A DNA stretch of 64,000 nucleotides, taken from positions 25,740 through 89,739 of the forward strand of contig JAKFGP010000022.1 of the NCBI GenBank assembly GCA_021502835.1, written 5' to 3'. This DNA is from Streptomyces thinghirensis. Its GTDB lineage: Bacteria; Actinomycetota; Actinomycetia; Streptomycetales; Streptomycetaceae. A program made the position numbers and the translations under genes. The notes beneath the pieces were generated by a model that saw only the letters and a program-made list of their open reading frames with translations, was not told where the DNA came from and did not search any database. Every line of letters starts with the position of its first letter. The stretch's first letter is position 1. Below, in pieces: positions 19,570 through 28,188 of this stretch.

Positions 19570-20930
19570 TCACCAGTGAGTGTCCGGTGCCGGCATCCAG
19601 CCGCTCTCCTTCCAGGTGTTGAAGTCCTCGTTGTAGGGCTTGTCCCCGGGAAGTAGATCGTGTTCGGCCAGCCATCCCATCGAATCGCTCTTGCTCAGCG
19701 ATTTGTCCATGACGTCGACGGCCATGCCACCGTACCCGGCGGTCATGGCGGCCCCGTAGCCAAGGTTTCCGAGTGCGGTGGTGCCGCTCGACACCGCTCC
19801 GGGAAGACTCCCTGTTCGCACGGAGCTGACCGTAGAGGCCGGCCGCTTCGTCGTCCCCCAGGTGCGCCCACTTCGAGACCGTCGAGACCGGCGTGGGGCC
19901 CTTCGCGACCAGGCCGGCCTCCCTGGAGATCTTCTTCAGTGTGAAGTGCCGCAGGTCGGAGAAGAACTTCCGGGAAACGTCGTCCTGTGCGCCCGCCATG
20001 GCCCGGCTCAGGTCGTTCAGCATCCCCTTGTGGGAGCGGAGGCCCGCCTTGAGGCCTGCGGTCCTGCTCGTCTGCGCGGCGGTGGAGGCGGCTTTGTTGG
20101 CGCCCTTGAGCGCGTTGATGCCGCCTCGGCCGATGCCCATCAGAAGCAGGCCGCCGACGTCGAAGGCCAGATCGGTCCAGGACGCGTCACCGGAGGCGAC
20201 CAGCAGGGGATCTGGTCAGGATGGTGAGTACGGCGATACCGAGGACCAATAGGTTCAGTCCGGGAATCCAGATGGCGACGATCCCGGCGATGGTCGCGAT
20301 CCACCCGAGCCCGTCCAGGACGGTCTTGATCCAGTCCGCGTTGTCGTGCACCCATCCCTTGACGTCGTCCCACCACGAGTCCTCGATCACGTCGTCGATC
20401 TCGTCGCGGATCTTGCCCGCGTGGTGGTTGGCGCGTGAGTCCCGGTCGCCGGTGACGGTGTGCAGGCGGGTTCGGTAGGACTGGAGGGGGTCGTCGGCGG
20501 GACTGGTGCCGCTGGGCGACGCTTGCGGGACGTCCTTGTCCTCCGAGGCGGACTTCTTGGCCTTCTCGGCCTCGACTTCCTCCTGCTTCTCCTTGGCCTG
20601 ACGCAGAATCGTGTCGGCGTCGCCCTGGAAGTCCTCCAGCTCGTTCGACCACTTGGTGAGATGGCCGTGCACACGCTCGTACCGTCCGGCCACCTCCCGC
20701 ATGTGCTTCTCCAGCGTGGAGGACTGCTCCTGCAGAGCCTTTACGTACTTGCCCTTGAGGGTCTCGTCGTCGCTGATCGCCTTGAGGTTCTTGGCCTGGT
20801 CCCGGAGCTTCTTGGCTACCGAGATCATGTGCTCGACCTCGGTACGGATCTCCTCCGGGTCACCGGGCACGGGGTCGGAGTCACAGAGCGGCTGCCAGTC
20901 CACCGGACGGCGCTTGGAGGTCGGTGTCAT
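19570..20930 (-). CDS. Large T7SS protein, family X (X2), frameshifted
   Basis: About 453 residues. Starts ATG 20930, four bases after the W3 stop. The N-terminus VDWQPLCDSDPVPGDPEEI carries the PxPGD signature. A long helical, lysine/glutamate-rich region (about 20860-20540) is followed by WWDDVKGWVHDNADWIKTVL. A hydrophobic pair (IATIAGIVAIWIPGLNLLVL) comes next. The C-terminal region ends GWMPAPDTHW, with a Gly/Ala-rich hydrophobic stretch (TTALGNLGYGAAMTAGYGGM). Frame jumps near 20205 and 19805. No catalytic motif was recognised; a membrane-inserting role is possible. Confidence 0.86.
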
Positions 20931-20934
20931 GGCG

Positions 20935-21234
20935 TCACTTCTTCTGCTTCTTCTCGTCCTTCTTGGCCAGCTGCTCGTCGAGATCCTCGAACGCCTTCTT
21001 GCTGCCGGCCACGAGCTTGCCGACCGACTCGAGCGATTCGACGAGTTTGGTGCGGTAGTCGTCCCAGTTGTCGACGAAGTCCTCCATGGCCCCGGCTACG
21101 GCACCAGAGCCCCAGTGCTCCTTCATGTCGTCCCGGCGGTCCTCGATGTCCTCGAAGGTCTTCTTGAGCTGACCGAGCTTGCGCTCGCAGTCTGCGAGGA
21201 ACTCGTAGTCGACTGTCAGGTCCGAGTCGCCCAT
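20935..21234 (-). CDS. WXG100-family protein (W3)
   Basis: Intact 99-residue helical hairpin, ATG 21234. The turn is EHWGSGAVAGAM, and the second helix contains NWDDYRTKLVESLESVGKLV. The C-terminal helix FEDLDEQLAKKDEKKQKK is strongly basic, like W5. It sits between S(a) and X2 with four bases to X2. Probably exported, or used as the pairing partner that targets X2 to the ATPase. Confidence 0.93.
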   Translation of the reverse strand: MGDSDLTVDYEFLADCERKLGQLKKTFEDIEDRRDDMKEHWGSGAVAGAMEDFVDNWDDYRTKLVESLESVGKLVAGSKKAFEDLDEQLAKKDEKKQKK

Positions 21235-21275
21235 GGCCGGCCCCTTCCCCCGTGTGTGTGCTGATTGTCGTGTGT

Positions 21276-22329
21276 TCACCGGTTGACGGCCTGGATCTCC
21301 TGGACGGCGACCGCCTGGTCGTTGCCAAATGTCCCGTCGGGTAGCTCACCGCCCGCGCCGCCCGTGCCGGTCCAGGCGATTTCCCAGGTGACTGTCGCTT
21401 GGAGCTTGAAGGTGCCGTCTCCAGAGGAACGGAGGTACTTGATGCCGCAAGGTGGGGTCTGGTCGGCCTTGCCCTGGGGTAGGGCTCGCCGATCGAGCCG
21501 TCATCGTTGATCGCGCATTCGCCGGAAGCCGGGTAGGTTTCCGCGTCTTCCGTGCCCGGCTCCAACTTCAGGGGAAACCGGCGTAGCGGTGGTGGTGGCC
21601 TGGATGTTCACAGCGCCCGCGTCAAGTGACGCTGTGACCGACACCTTGTCGAACTTTGCCTTGTCGAGCCAGGCCCAGGTGGGGAGGTTGACCTTGGTGG
21701 TCTCGGCAGGGGCGAGGTCGACATCGGTGGTCGGCAGTTGAATGCGGTTGTAGGCCAGTTCGGCGAGTACCTCCGAGTGACCGCGTTCTCGACCGGCGGA
21801 GCGGTGCCGTTCTCCGTCCAGAAGGGGTCCTCGTCGCAGACTTGAGCCTCCGGTTCCATCCAACGGTCCTCGTCCCGGACGGCAACCCACCAGTTACCCT
21901 CGTCCTTCTGGTCAAGGTTGTAGTTCTTGTACTTACCGTCCTTGTATTTTTCCCGAGTCTTGCCTGCACTCGTCTTGGCGTAGCCGTGCTGTCCAGGGGT
22001 ATTGACGGTAGTTTTGTACATGTCTTCGATGTATTCAGCGAACTCCTCGGCGGACCGCGGTTCATACCAGCAGGCAGGTGGTGTCCAGTTCCCGATTGGC
22101 GCCAGGCCTCCCGAGTCGGAGCTGCTGCCCCCGTTGGTGGAACCGCGGAACGTGATCCGAGACTCCAACGTCCCACCGCTGTTTGAGCCTTCCTGTTCTA
22201 CCTGGGCGCCTTCATTGCCATCGCCAAGACTCACGTCGGCATACACGGGCGGGACGATGAGGGTGGTGCATGCGATGGCGAGGCCAGCGGCCGGGAAGCC
22301 AGCGGACGGTCAGGAGTCACGGTGCGCAT
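21276..22329 (-). CDS. Secreted four-cysteine protein with CWYEP motif, family S copy (a), frameshifted
   Basis: About 350 residues. The start ATG 22329 has GAGAGGGG upstream and overlaps the L(a) gene by 13 nt. A signal peptide appears once a frame jump in it (near 22295) is repaired (AGLAIACTTLIVPPVYAD). Family landmarks: TPPACWYEPR, a VCDEDPFW segment, LPTWAWLDKAKF, SGECAIN, PPCGIKYLRSS and the final VQEIQAVNR. The four Cys sites are conserved in all copies, so two disulfides outside the cytoplasm are likely. Further indels near 21775, 21580 and 21470. Function unknown; always paired with an L lipoprotein. Confidence 0.88.
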
Positions 22330-22973
22330 GTGCCGTTACCCCTCTCGGAGTTCAGCACGGCGGCCTGCCACACGCCCTTCTCGTTCTTCTCCATGCGAGT
22401 GGAGTAGAGGAGGTAAGAGTCGTCGGTGACCGGGGTCTTCTCCGCCTTACCGGTCTTCCGGTCCTTGACGAACGCCTTGCCTTCGAAGGAGCAGTACGTC
22501 AGCGTCGCCTTGCCGTCGGCATACACGTCGACGGTCGGCTTGAAGTAGCGGGTCTCACCCGTCATCGACTTCTTGGCCTTCACGAACTCTTGGACCCAGT
22601 CAGCAGCGCCCAGCAGGGCGTCCCCCTTGTAGTAGAAGCCGAGCGCGGGCTCGTCCGGCTCCGCCTGGGTGATGGCGTAGGTCAACGCATCGACGCGACG
22701 CGATGTGTCGGCCAGGACCGCGTCCGTCGTGGCGTCTCCGGTCTTCCAGCCTTCGAAGACGTTCGTAACGTCCTTCGGCAATGTCACCTTCGGATGCTGA
22801 GCCGTGTCGCTGGGGCGCGCGGCCGGCGTAGCCGACTCTTGTTCGCTTCCGGTGTCTGCCCCGGCGATCTCGTCGTTGGCCTTCGAGCTGTCATCCGAAC
22901 TGCCACAGGCCGTCAGCAGTAGTGCCGCTGTCGCGGCAAGCGCGGCAGCAACGGGCAAAGAGCGGCGCTTCAC
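22317..22973 (-). CDS. Lipoprotein, family L copy (a)
   Basis: Intact 218-residue lipoprotein. The GTG at 22973 has GGGGAG upstream. The signal peptide ends in the lipobox LLTAC, followed by an acidic Ser-rich tether. The folded part contains GETRYFKPTV, TYCSFEGKAFVKDRKTGKAE, SYLLYSTRMEKNEKGVWQ and ends in C-A-P. The TRYF.P.V / KDRKTGK / GVWQ pattern and the two extra Cys residues are shared by all four L copies. An NTF2-like fold is possible but unproven. Its conserved upstream region is shared with L(b). Confidence 0.92.
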   Translation of the reverse strand: MKRRSLPVAAALAATAALLLTACGSSDDSSKANDEIAGADTGSEQESATPAARPSDTAQHPKVTLPKDVTNVFEGWKTGDATTDAVLADTSRRVDALTYAITQAEPDEPALGFYYKGDALLGAADWVQEFVKAKKSMTGETRYFKPTVDVYADGKATLTYCSFEGKAFVKDRKTGKAEKTPVTDDSYLLYSTRMEKNEKGVWQAAVLNSERGNGTCAP

Positions 22974-23037
22974 AGTGGACTCCCCGTGAGACAAAGGTTT
23001 AGTCAAGAGCACAGACGCTAGCGGTGGGGTTGCTGGT

Positions 23038-23051
23038 TTCGCCAGAGCGAA
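23038..23051. promoter_or_regulatory. 14-bp inverted repeat upstream of L(a)
   Basis: TTCGCCAGAGCGAA (TTCGC-N4-GCGAA) lies 65 nt upstream of the L(a) start. The identical sequence occurs upstream of L(b) at 29947-29960, inside a longer conserved block that includes CTTGAC and TTTGTCTCACGGGGAG closer to the start. Likely operator or promoter element. Confidence 0.6.
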
Positions 23052-23197
23052 CTGTCCCAACGGCTTGGGCATTTCGGGTGTCTGATGACATTTCCACGAT
23101 GCGCTGTGTCCCTGATCGTGTCCCTGCGGGCAACGGGCCGGCAGCGGCCCCGGGCGCGCTGGGGGAGTGCTGCGTCCGGGGCTGTTGGGGGCCTTTT

Positions 23198-23476
23198 CTA
23201 TGGCCGTGCTGTGCACCTCGGGCACGTGCACGGCGGGTTCGTCGGCGGGCAGGAAATCGGTTCGGTGGGTGGTCCGTCGGTTCGGTTGCGGCGGCGGGCG
23301 GCGGAGTCCAGTAGTTCCAGCACGTCGGTCATGGGCGGGTAGTGCTCCGCGCACTCAGGGCACGCGTAGACGTTGAAGCCGGGGCCCGTGGCCGCGTGGA
23401 CCTCGTGGACCAGGACCGGTTCGTCGGTCGTGCGCCGGCAGCGGGCGCACATCCGCCGGGGAGGCCGCCCGGTCAT
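23198..23476 (-). CDS. Small zinc-ribbon-like protein
   Basis: About 92 residues, ATG 23476, overlapping the preceding gene's stop by ATGA. Two CxxC pairs (MCARCRRTTDEP and YACPECAEHYPP) suggest one bound zinc. A Pro/Cys-rich tail has a third pair (CTCPRCTARP). I recall such proteins beside GntR-type regulators in many Streptomyces. The role is unknown, perhaps nucleic-acid binding or partnership with the upstream protein. Confidence 0.8.
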   Translation of the reverse strand: MTGRPPRRMCARCRRTTDEPVLVHEVHAATGPGFNVYACPECAEHYPPMTDVLELLDSAARRRNRTDGPPTEPISCPPTNPPCTCPRCTARP

Positions 23477-23769
23477 CGGGTCGCCGCCGGGATCCGTACG
23501 CCGTGGATGTGCTTCGGGCCGACGTCGATGCCGAGGGTGGCCAGGTGTGCGGCGCGGCGGTGTTCGCGTTGGTGGCGGCGTTCGGCGGGGGCCAGGACGT
23601 AGGGGCGTACGAGGCGGGACGCGTTGCCGTCGAGGATCTCGGTGAAGCGGGGCGGGGGTGCCGGGATGAAACGCAGGGGAGGTGTGGTGCCGAGGCGGTG
23701 GCGGCCCCGGGGGCTGGGCGTGCAGATGCTCAGCATCCAGGCGAGGAGGCGGGCGGTAAGGTCCAGCAT
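23473..23769 (-). CDS. Small basic protein, divergent from GntR gene
   Basis: About 98 residues, ATG 23769. A hydrophobic N-terminus (LTARLLAWMLSICTPSPRGRHR) is followed by Pro-rich and Arg/His-rich parts. It overlaps the zinc-ribbon gene by four bases, so the two form a bicistron transcribed away from the GntR gene, with an inverted repeat between them. No domain recognised. Confidence 0.75.
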   Translation of the reverse strand: MLDLTARLLAWMLSICTPSPRGRHRLGTTPPLRFIPAPPPRFTEILDGNASRLVRPYVLAPAERRHQREHRRAAHLATLGIDVGPKHIHGVRIPAATR

Positions 23770-23845
23770 GTTGGCGCTCCTTTGCAGCGTCGGCCATGCC
23801 CCGGGACGGCTTGCCTCCGTCGCCGGGGTTTCTGCGCGCAGCGTA

Positions 23846-23885
23846 CATTGCTGCGCATGTCAGTGCATAGCAGTACGCAGCAATG
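23846..23885. promoter_or_regulatory. Inverted repeat in divergent GntR promoter region
   Basis: CATTGCTGCG (23846-23855) is the exact reverse complement of CGCAGCAATG (23876-23885), and a third ATTGCTGCAG follows at 23891-23900. It lies between the bicistron and the GntR gene. Autoregulation by the GntR protein through this site is the simplest reading. Confidence 0.65.
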
Positions 23886-23926
23886 CACCTATTGCTGCAG
23901 CTCAGAGCTGTTTTACGGTGACTGGT

Positions 23927-24220
23927 ATGGCAGCAGACACGGGCGACTCGCCGATCGACCCCAACAAGATCGCGTACGTCTATATGCAGGTGGCCGACCA
24001 CATCGCTGCCCGTATCGCGTCGGGTGAGCTGAGGCCCGGAGCGCGGTTGCCGGGCGAACGAGACCTCGGCGAGGAGTATGAGGTCGCCTACCTCACCGCT
24101 CGTCGCGCTGTCCGTGAACTCCGCGAACGCGGCCTCGTCGTCACCCTCCCCGCCAAGGGCACCTTCGTCGCCTACCCGCCGGAAGCCGGTCAGGTGGCGG
24201 ACGACGACTCTGAGGCGTAG
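23927..24220 (+). CDS. GntR-family transcriptional regulator (small)
   Basis: Intact protein of 97 residues, start ATG 23927. It holds only the winged helix-turn-helix of the family: YMQVADHIAARIASGELRPG, LPGERDLGEEYEVAYLTARRA and LRERGLVVTLPAKGTFV. No effector-binding domain is present. Such stand-alone GntR proteins usually repress their own and neighbouring promoters; the inverted repeat at 23846-23885 is the natural target. Confidence 0.92.
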   Translation: MAADTGDSPIDPNKIAYVYMQVADHIAARIASGELRPGARLPGERDLGEEYEVAYLTARRAVRELRERGLVVTLPAKGTFVAYPPEAGQVADDDSEA

Positions 24221-24282
24221 GTCTGCCGGGCGAGTATCTCGCGGGCGTCTGCAGGCTGCGCCGTGCTCGTTAGGGTGGACGC

Positions 24283-24977
24283 GTGGCAGATGACATATCC
24301 GGGGCGGGGGCCGCTGTTCGGCCGGAGCGGGGTGGCGGTACGGGCGTGTGGTGGCGGGCCGATTGGGTTCGGTGGCTGCTGTTCAGCCTGGTGTGCGCCG
24401 GCGGTTCGCTGGGGCTCTCCTGGCTGGGGCCCGTGGTGCCGCTCCCGTCTGTACTGCGGGGCGCAGGGTTCCTGCTCGCCGTCCTGGTGCTTCCGCTGGC
24501 CTCGCTGCTGGTCCCGTTGCTCGTGCTGCGGCGGGTGCCGCGCAAGAAGAGGAAGCTCGCATGGCAGCTCACCGTGCCCCTGATGGCCGGGATGGCCATG
24601 GGAATTTTCGGCACCGACGCCGGTGGTCAGGTCGCGCTGGCGAACCGGGGTGAGTGGACCGACGCAGTGGTCGTACGCATGGATGACAGCAGTACCAACC
24701 ACTGCGACCTGCGCTCGGTCGACGGGCGGGCGATATCCCCTCGCTGTCGGAGGGCGACGGCTGCGGGGACTGGGTGTCGAAGGGCGACAAGCTGCGCGTG
24801 CGCTACGACCCGGAAGGCATCGCCAGTCCGACCGAGGACCGGGACAGCGACTCGAACGGAGTGTTCCTCGCGACGCTCTTCGGGGCGGCCGTCGTGATGG
24901 GCACGTGGGGTGGCGTTCGACAGAGCAGGTGGGATCGGGAGTATGACGAGCGGGCGAGCGGGACCCGACGGGCGTGA
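24283..24977 (+). CDS. Membrane protein, DUF3592-like, one frameshift
   Basis: About 231 residues, GTG 24283, following the GntR gene by 62 nt. Hydrophobic helices are at about 24360-24420, 24440-24530, 24560-24610 and 24865-24910. They flank an external part with NRGEWTDAVVVRMDD and two Cys (CDLRSVDG and GDGCGDW). The RGxWxxAVV pattern recalls DUF3592 proteins. One indel near 24740. Convergent with the H3 gene. Function unknown. Confidence 0.82.
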
Positions 24978-24989
24978 GGACGCCGCGCG

Positions 24990-25057
24990 ACGATCGGCCT
25001 GTGTCGACGAACCCCATGCGTGGCTCCAGCGGAAGGCCGTCGTCTCGGCGTCGGTGC
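24990..25057 (-). pseudogene. Fragment matching the H2/P1 junction
   Basis: Minus-strand sequence around 25001-25047 aligns with the H2-P1 junction at about 18465-18511. TTCCGCTGGAGCCACGCATG and GTCGTCGACAC-like segments match TTTCGCTGGAGCCACACATG and CTCGTCGACAC. The translation DAETTAFRWSHA echoes DAVMTTFRWSHT, and MGFVDT echoes MMLVDT. It is either the frameshifted true end of H3 plus the start of a lost P-type gene, or a leftover from recombination between cassettes. Confidence 0.6.
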
Positions 25058-25806
25058 TCAGCGGTCCGTCGGCTCGGCGTCCCGCGACGGCTCACCGAAT
25101 GTGAGGGTGCGACCTATGTGCGCCAGACGGGCACTGTAGGAATCGAGCAGGAAGACGGACGGTGTGGAGATCGTGACGTACACGCAGTAGCTGTGGGGGC
25201 GGGCACGATCAACTGCAGAGCGGCCACCGGGAGGGGCGGCACGCTGATCCCGGCCTCGAGGGCGGGCAGGCGGAGTGTGCGAAGCGACGTCGACATCACG
25301 CCCGGACCGCACGGCAGCTTGGTGGCGAGCACCATGTCCTGCGGGCCCTGCAGTCCTTCACCGAGTGGGAAACTGATCTCCTCCAAGCGGTCTTCGGAGA
25401 CGTTGGAGAAGAACTTCCGCGCGGTCGCCTGGTAGATGCCCTCCGCGGTGAAGAGGCGTTGAGCCGGGCTGTGTTCACTCGGTCGGACGGTGACCGCGAG
25501 CAGGCCCATGGACAGGCGCTCACCGCCGTCCACCTCCTCGGTGCCGATGCACATGGCGGTGAGGAGCACGTTCTCCCTGGCGCTCAACAGCGGCAACTGG
25601 CGGCGCAGGCCGTCACTGGCCGCTTCCTGGGCCTCCGCGTCGGCCCCGGGCAGCAGCTCGGCCATGGCCTGCCGCCAGCCCTCGGAGGCCGTGGGCTCCG
25701 GAAGCCGGACGAACTCGTCGGGGACGTCGTGGTGGAAGGCGTACTGGAAGGGAGCCGCCGCGTTGCGCTCGATCTCGTCGGCCGGTCCATGGGTCACCGT
25801 GTTCAT
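25058..25806 (-). CDS. T7SS-linked hypothetical protein (H3), frameshifted
   Basis: About 249 residues, ATG 25806, overlapping the X3 stop as ATGA. Soluble, acidic N-terminal half (FVRLPEPTASEGW) and a central hydrophobic beta-like region (LSMGLLAVTVRP). One indel near 25195 joins VPAPTATA to YCVYVTISTPSVFLLD. The present stop may be premature, since the homologous C-terminal segment of H2 is found just beyond it in another frame. It is more divergent than H1, H2 and H4 but occupies the same place after an X gene. Confidence 0.8.
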
Positions 25807-27152
25807 GCGGCCACACCCATCTGCGAGGGATCGAGGTGCTTGGTGAAGGTGCTGCCCGAGGAGCTCAGGGCGGTCGGGGCGTCGAACGTGGCGGGGGAAG
25901 GGCCGGAGCCACGACTTCGTCCTCGTCGACCGGACCGAAGTAGTCCATGAACGGACCGACCACGGGAATGTCACCGATTTTGAACTCACCGTCCGTCCAC
26001 CGGCCTTGGTCCCACGTTCCGCTGTGCATGTTGGAACCGATCGCCAAGGCGGCGCCCGCCCACGTGGCCGCCTTGTCGACGGCGGTGCCGGCCGCGACGA
26101 ACGACCAGCCCTTGCCGGCCATGCCGAGACCGCGTGCGGAATTGGCGACACCACTGGGAAGCCCGCGAAGCCCGTTGAGGAGATTGCCGAACCGAACGTT
26201 GCCTAGAGCCTTCATGAAGCCGGACGACAGCCGTAGCTCCCGGCCGGCGGTGACCAGGGCGCGACCGGACTGGGCGAGCCGGGAGCCGGCCAGGCTGAGA
26301 CCACCGGCGAAGACACCGACGGCGTCCCAGGCGATGGTCTCCCAGGTCACGTCGGCGCCACCGGCCTTGGCGGCCAGGTGGAAGGCGAGCGCGAGTCCGG
26401 CAATGATGAAGGCGGCGACACCCAGGCCGGAGAAGAAGAGCGCGAGGACGCCGACCACCATGGCGATGTCCGCAAGGATGTCGCCGATGAGCTTCCAGAA
26501 GTTCGGGTCTGTGATGGTGTCCCAGGCATCCGCGAGCAGATCGCCGACCGCGTCCAGCGCTTCGTCGAACCAGCCGGGCTCGGGAGGGGCGTCGTCGGCG
26601 GCGCCCTTGACCAGACGCGTGACGTCCGCCGCGGCCTGCTCGTGCTCGTTCTGAAGCGAGTGCGCCCGGCTGCGGACCGCGGACAGCTCGCCGGTGGCGG
26701 AGTCCAGGTCGCCCTTCTTCTCCTTGGCTTCCTTCTCGTGCTTCTTTTCGTCCTTCTCCGACATGCCCGAGGTGGACGAAGGCAGGGAGTCCACCGCGCT
26801 TCGCGCGGAGTTGACCTTGCGGGCAGCTTCCGCCGCCTCTTCCTCCAATTGCCTTGCCCGCGCCTGGAACCCGTCCAGTTGCCTTTCCCAGCTGCTGAGT
26901 GCCCGGTGAGCCGTGTCCAGGGATCCCAGGGCCTTCTTCAGGTAGGGAGGCACAGCCGAGTAGGTGTCCTGGAACGCGGTGGCCGACTTGCCTGCCCAAA
27001 TGCCGTCCGACGTCCCCATCTTGCTCAGCTCCGTCTCGAGCCGTGTCGCCGCCACTGGTGACGCGGCCCACCGCCTTCACCAGATCTCGTACGGACTCAA
27101 GATCACCCGGCGCTGGGTCGAATCCCAGATTCGGGTACTCATCGGAACTCAT
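25803..27152 (-). CDS. Large WXG-domain T7SS protein, family X (X3), frameshifted
   Basis: About 449 residues, ATG 27152. N-terminus YPNLGFDPAPGDLESV (PxPGD signature), then a WXG motif (GIWAGKSATAF). A long coiled coil (LDGFQARARQLEEEAAEAAR) and a Lys/Glu tract (KDEKKHEKEAKEKKGD) follow. Next is a hydrophobic pair (LADIAMVVGVLALFFSGLGV and AAFIIAGLALAFHLAAKAG). The Gly-rich C-terminal part reaches WTDGEFKIGDIPVVGPFMDY and ends MGVAA. Indels near 27055 and 25890. Architecture matches X1, X2 and X4, but its final domain is unrelated to theirs. Confidence 0.87.
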
Positions 27153-27261
27153 CGGACTTCTCCCCGTGATTTCTGTGCAGGTTGAGCCGGTAAGTTACCA
27201 GCGGCACCTGTATGCCACGATAGGACGCCCGCTCCCGCACGAGCCGAAGGAGGAGGCGGCC

Positions 27262-27857
27262 ATGGACGAACGGCATCTCGTCAACGAACTGATGAAGGCG
27301 GTCGCGGAAGAGGCGCGTGAGTTCGCGGTCAGACCGCACTTCCCGGGCTGAAGAAATTCGCGGCCTTCGCCTACGTCGCCGAGAGGTTCGGCTACCGCTA
27401 TCTGGGGCACGCCCCGGGGAACGCAGCTCTGGAACAACTCCTTACTTTCTCTTTCGTCGCATGCCCGATGCCCGCGAGCGAGCCACCGCTCTCATGGGGG
27501 CCGACGCGGCCGCTCCTGTCGGGAACGCGCTGCCGGGTATGCGACCGGGGCTCGGTTTCACCCGATCCCGGCGGCGCGGCCCGAGGTGGAAGTTCTTTAT
27601 TCGCAGATGGTCGTTGACGCGAGTGGCCGGTACAACCCTCGCGTGCTGAGTAACATTCTGATTCTGCCGATCGTCATGGCGATTTTCCTCATCTTCCCCG
27701 GCTACACGGTCGACAAGTACTCATTGCGGCGGGGATCTGGCTGGCCTTCTTCGCGCTCTATCTGGTCGGCCTCTGTGTGTCGCGGTGCCGACGGGCCAAG
27801 CACCTCGCACGTCTTACCGCGGCGGGTGTGGAATGGCCTCCCCAAGTGGATGCATGA
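27262..27857 (+). CDS. Predicted two-helix membrane protein, frameshifted
   Basis: About 197 residues. ATG 27262 with AAGGAGGAGG upstream. The N-terminal domain (RHLVNELMKAVAEEAREFAV) is soluble, the middle is Arg-rich (RRMPDARERATALMG), and two membrane helices near the end (SNILILPIVMAIFLIFPGYT and AAGIWLAFFALYLVGLCVS) precede a short basic tail. Frame jumps near 27345, 27410, 27580 and 27720. It runs opposite to X3 and W4 and splits them. The family is not recognised. Confidence 0.75.
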
Positions 27858-27861
27858 GTGG

Positions 27862-28167
27862 TCACTTCTTGTTCTTGGCCCCGGACTTCTTCAGCTCGTC
27901 GTAGAGCGTTTGGTCCATCTTGAGGAATTCGTCGGAGGCCTTGTTGGCGAACTTCGAGACGCCTTTGGTCAACTTGGACAGTTGGCCGAAGCCGTAGTCC
28001 CAGGAACCGGCGAAGTCGTCACACGCGGACTGGAGTCCGGAGTGGCCGACCTGACTCGAGTCGGCACGTGACATCTCCTTCGACGCGTCCTTCATGCGGC
28101 CACCGCTGTTCTCAAGGGTGCGGGCCATCTCCTTCACATCGTCGGCGAAGAACTTCAAGAACGACAT
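27862..28167 (-). CDS. WXG100-family protein (W4)
   Basis: Intact 101-residue helical hairpin, ATG 28167. The turn is AGSWDYGFGQL (Trp-x-x-Gly) and the tail is ELKKSGAKNKK. It belongs to the W2 subtype. It follows S(b) by 21 nt, repeating the L-S-W order of copy (a), and ends convergently with the membrane protein gene at 27857. Confidence 0.92.
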   Translation of the reverse strand: MSFLKFFADDVKEMARTLENSGGRMKDASKEMSRADSSQVGHSGLQSACDDFAGSWDYGFGQLSKLTKGVSKFANKASDEFLKMDQTLYDELKKSGAKNKK

Positions 28168-28188
28168 GGGTGCCAGCTCCTAACCTGG

